NCBI GenBank assembly: GCA_036555065.1
Contig: DATBLZ010000081.1
Coordinates: 1 to 64,000 of the forward strand
DNA: 64,000 nt
Direction: 5' to 3'
Source of the DNA: DATBLZ01 sp036555065
GTDB lineage: Bacteria > Pseudomonadota > Gammaproteobacteria > Steroidobacterales > Rariloculaceae
The notes under the pieces were generated by a model. The model was not told the DNA's origin, made no database searches, and was given only the letters and a program-made list of their open reading frames with translations. Positions 8,889-16,269 of the stretch are shown here, piece by piece (position 1 is the stretch's first letter; every line of letters begins with the position of its first letter). The position numbers and the translations under genes are program-made.

Positions 8889-9680
8889 ATGAATCAGATC
8901 GAACATCATCGAACCGTTTGGCTCTCCGACATCCACTTGGGCTCGCGGGCTTGCCGCGCCGGACTGCTGCTCGATTTCTTGGCGCATACGCGCTGCGACA
9001 CGCTCTACTTGGTCGGCGACATCATCGACGTCAAGAGGCTGCGCAGCAGCTTCTTCTGGCCGCGCGCCCACACGGACGTCCTGCGCCGAATCCTCGCGAT
9101 GAGCCGCGACGGCACGCGCGTGCTCTACGTGCCCGGCAATCACGATGAGGACTTCCGCGCTCTGGTCGGCGTCAACTTAGGCCCCGTCGAGATCGAGCAG
9201 CGGCTCGTCCACACGACCGCAAACGGCAAGCGTTTCCTCGTGCTTCACGGGGACGAGTTCGATGGCGTTCTCAAGTGCGGCGCCCTGGCCGCGGCGGTCG
9301 GGCATCTCGGATACCGAGTGCTCTCGACGCTCAACTACTTGAACCACGCCGTCAACGAGCTCCTCGGGCGGCCCTACTGGTCGCTCGCCCAGAGCGTGAA
9401 GATGCGCGTCCCCGGCGCCGCCCGGTATGTGAGTCGTTTCCAGAGCGCGTGCCTCAACGCCGCTCGCGAGGCGAACGTCGACGGCGTCATCTGCGGGCAC
9501 ATCCACATCGCCGACATCATCGAACGCGACGGCTTGACCTACTGCAACGACGGCGATTGGGTCGAGAGCTGCACCGCGCTCGTCGAAAGCCCGAGCGGCG
9601 AGCTGGCGCTGCGCCAATGGACGGAGCTCGCTACGACTTCCGCGGTGCGCATATCCTCCCCGATTCGAAAAGCCGCCTGA
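8889..9680 (+). CDS. PlcP/LpxH-like metallophosphoesterase
   Basis: A 263-residue calcineurin-fold phosphoesterase. The metal ligands are SDIHLG (D14, H16), GDIID (D44), PGNHDED (N84, H85), LHGDEFD, and GHIHIAD near 196, followed by YCNDGDWVES. The long insert around LNYLNHAVNELLGRPYWSL and the CNDGDWVES end are characteristic of the longer COG2908 branch that includes PlcP, a phospholipase C-like enzyme that frees diacylglycerol from phospholipids. LpxH proper (UDP-2,3-diacylglucosamine hydrolase of lipid A synthesis) is the alternative. ATG 8889 was chosen because the metallophosphoesterase fold begins right after it; upstream residues are leader. The divergent GT4 favours PlcP. Confidence 0.75.
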   Translation: MNQIEHHRTVWLSDIHLGSRACRAGLLLDFLAHTRCDTLYLVGDIIDVKRLRSSFFWPRAHTDVLRRILAMSRDGTRVLYVPGNHDEDFRALVGVNLGPVEIEQRLVHTTANGKRFLVLHGDEFDGVLKCGALAAAVGHLGYRVLSTLNYLNHAVNELLGRPYWSLAQSVKMRVPGAARYVSRFQSACLNAAREANVDGVICGHIHIADIIERDGLTYCNDGDWVESCTALVESPSGELALRQWTELATTSAVRISSPIRKAA

Positions 9681-9738
9681 GCTGCGCTTCGCGGCAACCT
9701 GGTAGTATGCGCGCGCAAAAGCTTCGGGCTGCGCCTGC

Positions 9739-10113
9739 ATGGCCAATGCGAACAACACGGGTTTCCGCCGCCTCGTCAACGCGACCTTCTTCTCGTTCGC
9801 GGGCCTGCGCGCCGCTTGGCGCAACGAAGCCGCGTTCCGTCAAGAGTGCGCGCTCGCAGCCGTGCTCACGCCGGCGGCTTTTTGGGTCGGCCAGACGGCC
9901 GTCGAACGATCGCTCTTGGTCGGCACCTGTTGGCTCGTGATCATCGTCGAGCTATTGAATTCCGCCGTCGAAGCCGTCGTCGATCGCGTGGGCACCGATC
10001 ATCACAAGCTCTCTGGCCGCGCCAAAGACTTGGGCTCCGCGGCCGTGTTCGTGAGCCTTGTGCTCACGGCGCTCGTCTGGGGCCTCGTGCTCTGGGAACG
10101 GTTCGGACGTTAG
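9739..10113 (+). CDS. dgkA: Diacylglycerol kinase
   Basis: A 124-residue inner-membrane enzyme of usual DgkA length with three transmembrane helices. An amphipathic N-terminus (NATFFSFAGLRAAWRNEAAFRQE) precedes the catalytic motif ELLNSAVEAVVDRVG, which is nearly identical to the E. coli active site, followed by HKLSGRAKDLGSAAVF. It phosphorylates diacylglycerol to phosphatidic acid with MgATP, recycling diacylglycerol. It starts 58 nt after the PlcP-like gene on the same strand, so the two are likely co-transcribed. It is convergent with the PAP2 gene, overlapping by 4 nt. Confidence 0.95.
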   Translation: MANANNTGFRRLVNATFFSFAGLRAAWRNEAAFRQECALAAVLTPAAFWVGQTAVERSLLVGTCWLVIIVELLNSAVEAVVDRVGTDHHKLSGRAKDLGSAAVFVSLVLTALVWGLVLWERFGR

Positions 10114-10685
10114 GTGCCGACGAGCGGCGCAAGACGCAAGCTCATGAAGGCGATCCCGCCGCCGAGCAACGCGCCGGCGGCGACGTCCGTCGGGTAGTGG
10201 AGCCCGAGCACGACGCGCGAGAGCGCGACGAGCCCGGTGAAGGCGACGAGGGGCCCAGACCACTCCGGGAAATGGCTCGCCATGAGCATCGTGAACGAGA
10301 CGGCGTGCAGCGTGTGGCCCGAAGGGAAGCTGTACCGATCGAGCGGGGCAGCCGCGCAGCTGATCGCCGCGTGGGTGATGAAGGGCCGCTCGCGTACTGC
10401 GTGCCGCTTGACGATCTTGTAGACCGCCACACCGAACGCGCCCGTCAAAGCCATTTGCGCCGCGGCGATCCATCCCTCGGCGCCGTAGATGACCGGCAGG
10501 GCGGCGATCAACGCGTACCAGATCCACCCGTCGCCGAGCCAGCTCACGGCGCGGAACAGCGTGCGGATCGCGACGAAGCCGCTCGATGAGTTCAGATAGC
10601 GGCAGAACCGGAGCTCTGCCCGGTCAATCCTTTGAAATGCCAGGGCTACGCGTGAGTCCATGCAGGTGCCCCTCGATCGATTCAT
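10110..10685 (-). CDS. PAP2 superfamily phosphatase (phosphatidate/undecaprenyl-PP type)
   Basis: A 191-residue membrane protein with about five helices and all three PAP2 motifs: KRHAVRERP, SFPSGHTLH, and SRVVLGLHYPTD. These carry the phosphate-binding Lys/Arg and the catalytic His residues at the periplasmic face. Substrates in the family are phosphatidic acid, lysophospholipids or undecaprenyl diphosphate. Next to dgkA and the PlcP-like gene, phosphatidic acid to diacylglycerol is an attractive reaction, but this is inference. A second in-frame Met (MDSRVALAF, 10661) could be the true start. It is divergent from the second GT4, with an AT-rich spacer. Confidence 0.85.
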   Translation of the reverse strand: MNRSRGTCMDSRVALAFQRIDRAELRFCRYLNSSSGFVAIRTLFRAVSWLGDGWIWYALIAALPVIYGAEGWIAAAQMALTGAFGVAVYKIVKRHAVRERPFITHAAISCAAAPLDRYSFPSGHTLHAVSFTMLMASHFPEWSGPLVAFTGLVALSRVVLGLHYPTDVAAGALLGGGIAFMSLRLAPLVGT

Positions 10686-10818
10686 TCAAGGGCCACAGGT
10701 TGCGCCCGCCACATGACGGTCCGATGGCACTTTGTTTACGTTTTTCTTTCAACATCTGTAGGTTATGGAATCTTCTGTAATGAAAACTTAAGAAAGTCTG
10801 CCTAACCTCCGGGCTCCC
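10686..10818. promoter_or_regulatory. AT-rich divergent promoter region (PAP2 / GT4)
   Basis: This 133-bp spacer is strikingly AT-rich for the window between 10738 and 10795 (runs such as TTTACGTTTTTCTTTCAAC and CTGTAATGAAAACTTAAG). Two CTGTA half-sites occur at 10756 and 10775. CTGTAATGAAA resembles half of a Pho box, and a related TTGTTAAGAAA lies at 8774 upstream of the PlcP-like gene. The spacing does not fit a full PhoB tandem repeat. Confidence 0.4.
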
Positions 10819-11931
10819 ATGAAGGTTGCAATCGTCACGGACGCGTGGCGCCCACAGGTCAATGGCGTCGTAACGACCCTGACACGTACGGGCAAATGCC
10901 TCGAAGATTTCGGGCACGAGGTCGTCGCGATTACGCCCGATCAATACTTGACCGTCCCCTGCCCGACGTATCCGGAGATCCGGCTCGCAGTGCTGCCGGG
11001 TCGACGCCTTGCGGCAACGCTCGAGGATGCGGCTCCGGATGCGATCCACATCGCGACCGAAGGCCCCCTCGGCATCGCGGCGGGGCGCTACTGCGTGCGC
11101 GAGCGATTGGACTTCACGACGTCGTACCACACGCAGTTCCCGCAGTACGTACGCGCGCGGGTGCCGATCCCCGAAGCGTGGTCGTACGCGTACTTGCGGC
11201 GCCATCACGGCCGCGCGCGGCGCACGCTCGTGGCGACGGAGCACCAGCGCCGCGATCTCGTTACGCACGGCTTTGCCAACGTCGTGATTTGGTCGCGGGG
11301 CGTCGACACCGCGGTCTTCCGCCCTTACGACCGGGACTACTTCGAGTGGTCGCGTCCGATCTGGATCTATGCCGGCCGCGTTGCCATCGAGAAGAATCTC
11401 GAGGCCTATCTCGGCGCGGCCCTGCCCGGCACGAAAGTCGTCGTCGGCGACGGTCCCGATCTCGCGCGGTTGCAGAGCCGGTTTCCGACTGCGCGATTTC
11501 TCGGCTACAAGTTCGGCGCGGAGCTCGCGCGGTGCCTGTCGGCCGCCGATGTCTTCGTGTTTCCAAGCCGCACCGACACTTTTGGGCTCGTCATGCTCGA
11601 GGCCATGGCGTGTGGAACCCCCGTCGCCGCGTATCCCGTCACGGGCCCGATCGACGTCGTCGCACAGGGCCGCACGGGCAGTCTCGACGCCGACCTCGCC
11701 AAGGCGGCCCTCGCGGCGCTGTCGATCTCGCGCGACGAGTGTCGGCGCGCAGCTCTCGAGCGGACCTGGGAACGCGCGACGCGGCAGTTCGTGTCGCATC
11801 TCGTCCGCGCCGACGGCGCCGGGGACTTATGGCCGACAAAAAAAATGCCCGGTGGGGTGACCGGGCAAGTGTCCGGGGCGCCTGGGGAGGGCGAACCCTG
11901 GAATGCTTCCCAGTCTAGTCATCGAACGTGA
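10819..11931 (+). CDS. GT4 family glycosyltransferase (MgtA-like)
   Basis: A 370-residue GT-B enzyme. The N-terminal domain opens AIVTDAWRPQVNGVVTTLTR, the same signature as the GT4 at 7544. The C-terminal domain contains WIYAGRVAIEKNLEAYLGAA and the EX7E motif in TDTFGLVMLEAMACGTPVAA. Proteins of this type are often annotated GDP-mannose-dependent alpha-mannosyltransferases that build glycolipids from diacylglycerol. The last 30 or so residues (from GDLWPTKK on) are read through a minus-strand terminator hairpin and are not expected in the family. The natural end of the domain is thus about residue 340, and the tail may be a recent extension. It closes the lipid module. Confidence 0.83.
   Translation: MKVAIVTDAWRPQVNGVVTTLTRTGKCLEDFGHEVVAITPDQYLTVPCPTYPEIRLAVLPGRRLAATLEDAAPDAIHIATEGPLGIAAGRYCVRERLDFTTSYHTQFPQYVRARVPIPEAWSYAYLRRHHGRARRTLVATEHQRRDLVTHGFANVVIWSRGVDTAVFRPYDRDYFEWSRPIWIYAGRVAIEKNLEAYLGAALPGTKVVVGDGPDLARLQSRFPTARFLGYKFGAELARCLSAADVFVFPSRTDTFGLVMLEAMACGTPVAAYPVTGPIDVVAQGRTGSLDADLAKAALAALSISRDECRRAALERTWERATRQFVSHLVRADGAGDLWPTKKMPGGVTGQVSGAPGEGEPWNASQSSHRT
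11838..11867 (-). terminator. Strong intrinsic terminator reading on the minus strand
   Basis: On the minus strand TGCCCGG, an 8-nt loop and CCGGGCA form a 7-bp GC-rich stem followed directly by eight T residues (the A8 at 11838-11845 on the plus strand). It lies inside the 3' end of the plus-strand GT4 gene, so it is not that gene's terminator. No recognised minus-strand gene lies just upstream of it. Confidence 0.75.
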
Positions 11932-12284
11932 ACGTTTTCTGAACAGGCGACGGCCGCGACCTGCCGCCGGCGCTCTTCTCTGGTGCAGGAGCCGCGGACT
12001 GCGCCTGAATACGGTGCACGCAACCTGAAGGCACCGCCGCGTTTAGAGCTTCGCGGGGCTGGCACGGGGTTTGCTTAAGCAGAAGCGGGCAGGGTCGGCC
12101 GGTGCTCTCCAGAATCCCCCTCCCCCACGATTTCGGATACCGGCCGCTTCTGCCCTCCAACCCCCCAAAACGCCTGCGCACCGAGTGTCGACTGCGTCAC
12201 AGAACGCGGGGTACGTGCCGTCCCGCCGTAGGCACCCCAGTAAGGATGCGATAACCTTCCGTACACGGGAGGTGCGCACAGTCC
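11932..12284. other. 353-bp gene-poor region, possible minus-strand small RNA
   Basis: No convincing protein gene is visible. The stretch holds a long interrupted hairpin (12079-12153). On the minus strand it has compact stem-loops such as AGGGTTCGCCCT near 11890-11905, then the strong terminator at 11838-11867. A minus-strand reading frame ends VQKTFTFDD at 11915, but its upstream part looks non-coding. A structured RNA of about 200-300 nt on the minus strand would fit. I could not match it to tmRNA, 6S, SRP or RNase P RNA. The protease promoter must also lie here. Confidence 0.4.
12079..12153. repeat. Long interrupted inverted repeat
   Basis: GCAGAAGC (12079-12086) and GGCCGGT (12097-12103) pair with ACCGGCC (12139-12145) and GCTTCTGC (12146-12153). 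This gives 15 bp interrupted only by a 10-nt bulge on the left arm. The loop is C-rich (CCCCCTCCCCC). Confidence 0.6.
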
Positions 12285-13853
12285 ATGCCCCGTCTTGCCA
12301 CGTTGTCGATGATCGCGTTCGCGGGTCTGCTCGCCGCCTGCAAAGGCAGTGATGACGACGGCGGCTCGACTCCCCCGGCCGCGTCCGGCTGGACGGCGGG
12401 TGTTTTTCAGCCGGCCGCGAACTTCGATGCGGAGTGTGCATCTCCGCGCCTCGGCATCGATCCCGAGACGCAGATGCCTTACCTCGACGTCCAGGGCTCG
12501 ACGGTCGACGAGAACAATTGGCTGCGCTCGTGGAGCAACGACCTATACCTTTGGTACAACGAGATCGTCGACCGTGATCCCGGGCTCTACTCGACGAGCG
12601 CCTACTTCGACCTGCTGAGGACGGAGCAAACGACCGCCTCGGGCGCGCCGAAGGACAAGTTCCACTTCACGTACACGACCGACGAATGGCGCGCTTTGTC
12701 ACAATCGGGCGTCGTCGCAGGTTATGGCGTCGAATGGGTCATCCTCGCAGGCGCACCGCCGCGCAATGCCGTAGTCGCGTATATAGAGCCCAATTCGCCG
12801 GCGGCGGCCGCAAGCATCGCGCGCGGCGCACGCTTGCTCCAGGTCGACGGCGTCGATTTCGTCAACGGCCCGACACAAGCGAACGTCGATACGATCGTCG
12901 CCGGCCTTTATCCGGAGAATGCCAACGAGAACCACACCTTCCAGATTCAGGACCTGTCCGGCACGATACGGACCGTCAATCTGACGTCGACGAACGTGAC
13001 GCTGACGCCCGTGCAGAACGTGCGCACGATCGCGACGCAGACGGGACCCGTCGGCTACCTGCTCTTCAACGATCACATCTTGACGGCCGAGCAAGGGCTC
13101 ATCGATGCGATCACGACCCTCGACAACGCCAACGTCGTCGACCTCGTGCTCGACATCCGCTACAACGGCGGCGGCTATCTCGCAATTGCGAGTGAACTTG
13201 CGTATATGATCGCGGGGCCCGCGCAAATCCAGGGGCGCATTTTCGAAGACATCCGCTTCAACGCGAAGCATCCGAGCACGAACCCCGTGACGGGCCAGCC
13301 GCTACAACCGTTCCCGTTCGCGGATACGACCGTCTTCGCGAACCCCGTACAGCTGTTGCCGACGCTCGGGCTGCAGCGCGTGTTCGTGCTCACGGGTCCG
13401 AACACCTGCTCGGCGAGCGAGTCGATCATCAACAGCTTGCGCGGCATCGGCGTCGAGGTCGTGCAGATCGGCTCGAAGACGTGCGGAAAACCCTACGGCT
13501 TCTATCCCGAAGACAACTGCGGAACGACGTATTTCACGATTCAATTCCAAGGCGTCAATGCGCTCGGATTCGGGGACTATGCCGACGGCTTCTCGGCGCA
13601 GAACTCGGTGGGCACGCAGACGACGCCGATTCCCGGCTGCTCGGTCGCCGACGACTTCACGCACGCGCTCGGCGATGCCAACGAGTCGCGGTTTGCGGCG
13701 GCGCTCGCTTATCGCACCGGCGGCCAGGCGTCGTGCCCCGCGCCGTCGGGCCTCGGCGGCCCGGGGATGTCGAAGCCGAGCAACGCACTCGCTGCGGCCG
13801 AGGGCGAAATCCGCAAATCGCCGTTGCGCGAGAACCGCATTCTCTTGCGCTGA
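12285..13853 (+). CDS. S41 family C-terminal-processing protease, lipoprotein
   Basis: A 522-residue protein with a lipobox L16-A17-A18-C19, so it is probably anchored in the outer membrane facing the periplasm (Lys at +2). An N-terminal helical segment (NNWLRSWSNDLYLWYNEI) is followed by a PDZ domain (about 140-240) and the S41 tail-specific protease domain (about 250-490). The probable catalytic Ser is S376 in NTCSASESI and the Lys is K402 in SKTCGKPYG. DIRYNGGGYL is the usual family glycine loop. Targets are unknown. The next gene starts 3 nt after the stop, suggesting an operon. Confidence 0.88.
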   Translation: MPRLATLSMIAFAGLLAACKGSDDDGGSTPPAASGWTAGVFQPAANFDAECASPRLGIDPETQMPYLDVQGSTVDENNWLRSWSNDLYLWYNEIVDRDPGLYSTSAYFDLLRTEQTTASGAPKDKFHFTYTTDEWRALSQSGVVAGYGVEWVILAGAPPRNAVVAYIEPNSPAAAASIARGARLLQVDGVDFVNGPTQANVDTIVAGLYPENANENHTFQIQDLSGTIRTVNLTSTNVTLTPVQNVRTIATQTGPVGYLLFNDHILTAEQGLIDAITTLDNANVVDLVLDIRYNGGGYLAIASELAYMIAGPAQIQGRIFEDIRFNAKHPSTNPVTGQPLQPFPFADTTVFANPVQLLPTLGLQRVFVLTGPNTCSASESIINSLRGIGVEVVQIGSKTCGKPYGFYPEDNCGTTYFTIQFQGVNALGFGDYADGFSAQNSVGTQTTPIPGCSVADDFTHALGDANESRFAAALAYRTGGQASCPAPSGLGGPGMSKPSNALAAAEGEIRKSPLRENRILLR

Positions 13854-13856
13854 GCC

Positions 13857-14234
13857 ATGCACCGTGTTTCCGCCGCATTCTTGGCGCTCGCGATCGCGGC
13901 GGGTTGCGGTCATCTCGCCGCGGACGAGGAACGCCCGGCCGTGCTCGTCGCTCCGACCGACGCGGTCCGCGCGGAGCTGCGCGCCGCGCTCACGGCTGCA
14001 CTCGGCCAAGCGCCGGTCGCGATCGCGGACGATGCGCTCACGCAGACCTACGTGCTCATCATCGACCGCGCGCCGGTTCGCGAGCTCGAGAATCGGCCGC
14101 TCGATGGGCGCGTCCTCGAGTCGACGGCCGAGCGCTTCGAGCTCGTTTTGACGTCGGGCGAATGCGTGCTGCGAAGACCCAGCGACTCATGGCACATGCG
14201 GCTCGCGAGCGCGACCTGCAGATCGATGTACTAG
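13857..14234 (+). CDS. Small hypothetical lipoprotein
   Basis: A 125-residue protein. The N-terminus LALAIAAGCGHLAAD has a lipobox-like AAGC, so it is likely lipidated and exported. The rest has no recognised domain; it is moderately acidic with two later cysteines (ECVLR, ATCRS) that could form a disulfide. It follows the S41 protease after 3 nt and probably shares its transcript. Its last 4 nt overlap the convergent EamA gene. Confidence 0.6.
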   Translation: MHRVSAAFLALAIAAGCGHLAADEERPAVLVAPTDAVRAELRAALTAALGQAPVAIADDALTQTYVLIIDRAPVRELENRPLDGRVLESTAERFELVLTSGECVLRRPSDSWHMRLASATCRSMY

Positions 14235-15172
14235 TCCACCAACTGCTTCGCTTCGGCGGTGCCGAGGATTTCCGGGTGCTTGAGACGCCGCGGCCGGCTG
14301 AGCATTGGATGCACGAGCACGGCGCCGAGAATGATCACTACGCCGAAATAGAAGAACGGCGTTAGCTCGCGCTGCTCGCCGAGCAGCACGATCGCGAGCA
14401 CGATCGCATATACGGGCTCGAGGCTGACCGCAAGCTGTGCCGCGAAGGCACTCATGTGCCGCAGCGCCACGAACGACAACGCAAACGGCAAGAGCGTGCA
14501 CGCGAGCGCGAGCGTCGCGAGCAGCAGCAGGTCGCGCTGTCCGGGGACGGCGAATACGTCGCCGGCAAACGGCGGGAACAAAAGCGGCATCAAAGGCGCA
14601 AGCGCAGTCAGCACGAGCACGCCCGCGCCGAGCTCGAGCGCCGTGACGGTCAGCGGCTCGCCATGATGGACGAAGCGTTTGTTGAGCGAACCGAAAATCG
14701 CCACGAGCAGCGCCGACAATGCGCCGACGGCGATGCCGAGCCGCATATTCGCCGGCACGCCGCCCGTGACGAGCGCGACGCCCGGCAGCACGGCAATGCC
14801 GAGCGCCAAATCGCGCCGCGAAAAACGCCCGCGCGTGAGCCAAGGCTCGACGAGCGCGGTGAATACGGTCGCAAGTGCAATGCAGGTCGCGGCAACCGAG
14901 GCATTGGCGAGCTTGATCGCGCCATAGAACGTGAGCCAATGGAGCGCGACGATTCCGCCGATGCCCGCGTACGCCAAGCAAAGCCGCAGCGACATCGTGC
15001 GCAGCGCGCGCCAGACGCGCGGCACGAACACAAGCACGATGACGACCAAGACCATGCGCCACCAGACGAGGGGTAACGCCGGCAGTGTGATGAGCTTGCC
15101 GAGGATTGCCGTGAATCCCCACAGCAGCACGCAGAAATGGATCTGCAGCTGGGCTTTCGTGGCCGCGTTCAT
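14231..15172 (-). CDS. EamA/DMT superfamily transporter
   Basis: A 313-residue inner-membrane protein with ten predicted helices made of two EamA repeats. The first opens HFCVLLWGFTAILGKLITLP, and the second ends before EQRELTPFFYFGVVIILGAVLV, the usual last-helix motif. Family members export amino acids or metabolites. The substrate is not predictable. It is divergent from the 2-hydroxyacid dehydrogenase gene by 56 bp. Confidence 0.85.
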   Translation of the reverse strand: MNAATKAQLQIHFCVLLWGFTAILGKLITLPALPLVWWRMVLVVIVLVFVPRVWRALRTMSLRLCLAYAGIGGIVALHWLTFYGAIKLANASVAATCIALATVFTALVEPWLTRGRFSRRDLALGIAVLPGVALVTGGVPANMRLGIAVGALSALLVAIFGSLNKRFVHHGEPLTVTALELGAGVLVLTALAPLMPLLFPPFAGDVFAVPGQRDLLLLATLALACTLLPFALSFVALRHMSAFAAQLAVSLEPVYAIVLAIVLLGEQRELTPFFYFGVVIILGAVLVHPMLSRPRRLKHPEILGTAEAKQLVD

Positions 15173-15228
15173 GTCGTGACGTCAGCGAGGTTGCCGAGGC
15201 TCGTGCCAACGTTCATCATCCGGCGAGC

Positions 15229-16212
15229 ATGTCGGCAAAGCAATCATCCGCGCTCGAATCGACGAAGAAGCTCGCAATCCTCGATGACTACGAGCACACG
15301 GCGCTCGCGATCGCAGATTGGTCGCCCATCGCAGGCGACGTTGAGATTACCGTGTTCCACGATCATCTCGCCGACGAGACCGCGCTCGCCACGCGCCTCA
15401 GACCCTTTCACGTGATCTGCATCATGCGCGAGCGCACGCCGTTCCCGCGCTCACTGCTCGAGCGCCTCCCGAATCTCGCGCACCTCGTGACCTCGGGTAT
15501 GCGGAACCTCTCGCTCGATCTTGCGGCCGCCAAGGACCGGGGCATCGTCGTCACGGGCACACCGATCCTGCCGTATCCGGCCGCCGAGCACACGTGGGCG
15601 CTGATTCTCGCACTCGCGAAGCGCGTCCCTGCCGACGACCGCAACGTGCGCGCGGGCCACTGGGGCACGGCGCTCGGCGTCGGCCTCAACGGGAAAACGC
15701 TCGGCATAGTAGGTCTCGGCAAGCTCGGCGCCCAAGTCGCGCGCGTCGGGCTCGCGTTCGGCATGCGCGGCATCGCATGGAGCCCGAACTTGACGCGCGA
15801 GCGTTGCGCAGAAGCCGGCGTCGAGCTCGTGCCGAAGGAGACGCTCTTCAGCGAGGCGGACTTCATCACGATTCACTTGCAGCTCAGCGCGCGCAGCCGC
15901 GGGCTCATCACGGCGGCCGATTTCAAGCTCATGAAGCCGACCGCGTTCCTGATCAACACGAGCCGCGGCCCGATCGCCGACGAGGCCGCGCTCGTCGCCG
16001 CGCTCGAGCAAGGCGCCATCGCCGGCGCCGGGCTCGACGTGTTCGACGTCGAGCCGCTGCCGAGCGACCATCCGCTCCGGCGCCTGCCGAACACGGTCGT
16101 GACCCCGCACCAGGGCTACGTGACCGTCGAGAACTATCGCTCGTCGTTCGCGGGCGCCGTCGCCAACGTGCGCGCGTGGCTCGACGGCCGGATCGTCAAT
16201 TCGTTGCTGTAG
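15229..16212 (+). CDS. D-2-hydroxyacid dehydrogenase family protein
   Basis: A 327-residue NAD(P)-dependent oxidoreductase. The Rossmann loop GIVGLGKLGAQVARVG is in the middle. The catalytic set is intact: Arg in INTSRGPI, Glu in VFDVEPLP and His in TPHQGY. It reversibly reduces a 2-keto acid to a D-2-hydroxy acid; glyoxylate, hydroxypyruvate and phenylpyruvate types cannot be separated by eye. A REP-like palindrome follows the stop within 3 nt. Confidence 0.85.
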   Translation: MSAKQSSALESTKKLAILDDYEHTALAIADWSPIAGDVEITVFHDHLADETALATRLRPFHVICIMRERTPFPRSLLERLPNLAHLVTSGMRNLSLDLAAAKDRGIVVTGTPILPYPAAEHTWALILALAKRVPADDRNVRAGHWGTALGVGLNGKTLGIVGLGKLGAQVARVGLAFGMRGIAWSPNLTRERCAEAGVELVPKETLFSEADFITIHLQLSARSRGLITAADFKLMKPTAFLINTSRGPIADEAALVAALEQGAIAGAGLDVFDVEPLPSDHPLRRLPNTVVTPHQGYVTVENYRSSFAGAVANVRAWLDGRIVNSLL

Positions 16213-16214
16213 AA

Positions 16215-16236
16215 TCGCGGCTAAAGCCGCTCCCAC
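16215..16236. repeat. REP-like palindrome, copy 2 (intergenic)
   Basis: TCGCGGCTAAAGCCGC plus CTCCCAC, starting 3 nt after the 2-hydroxyacid dehydrogenase stop. It matches copy 1 exactly over the palindrome and tail. Confidence 0.85.
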
Positions 16237-16269
16237 AAGAGAAGTAACTTCCTCCGATAGGAGACATTA

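Noticed and set aside
10756..10793. A full Pho box upstream of the second GT4
   Set aside because: The two CTGTA half-sites are 19 bp apart, not 11 or 22, and the second unit is poor. Reported only as a weak shared motif.
11880..12135. tmRNA-like minus-strand sequence (GGGGATTCTGGA near 12115 and GGGTTCGCCC near 11900)
   Set aside because: Too short for a tmRNA, the acceptor arms do not pair well, the T-loop departs from consensus and no tag peptide reading ANDxxYALAA is present.
11915..12181. An 88-codon minus-strand frame ending VQKTFTFDD before the terminator
   Set aside because: Only the last 30 residues look protein-like; the upstream part is non-coding in composition and has no family or start context. 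It is kept only as part of the small RNA finding.
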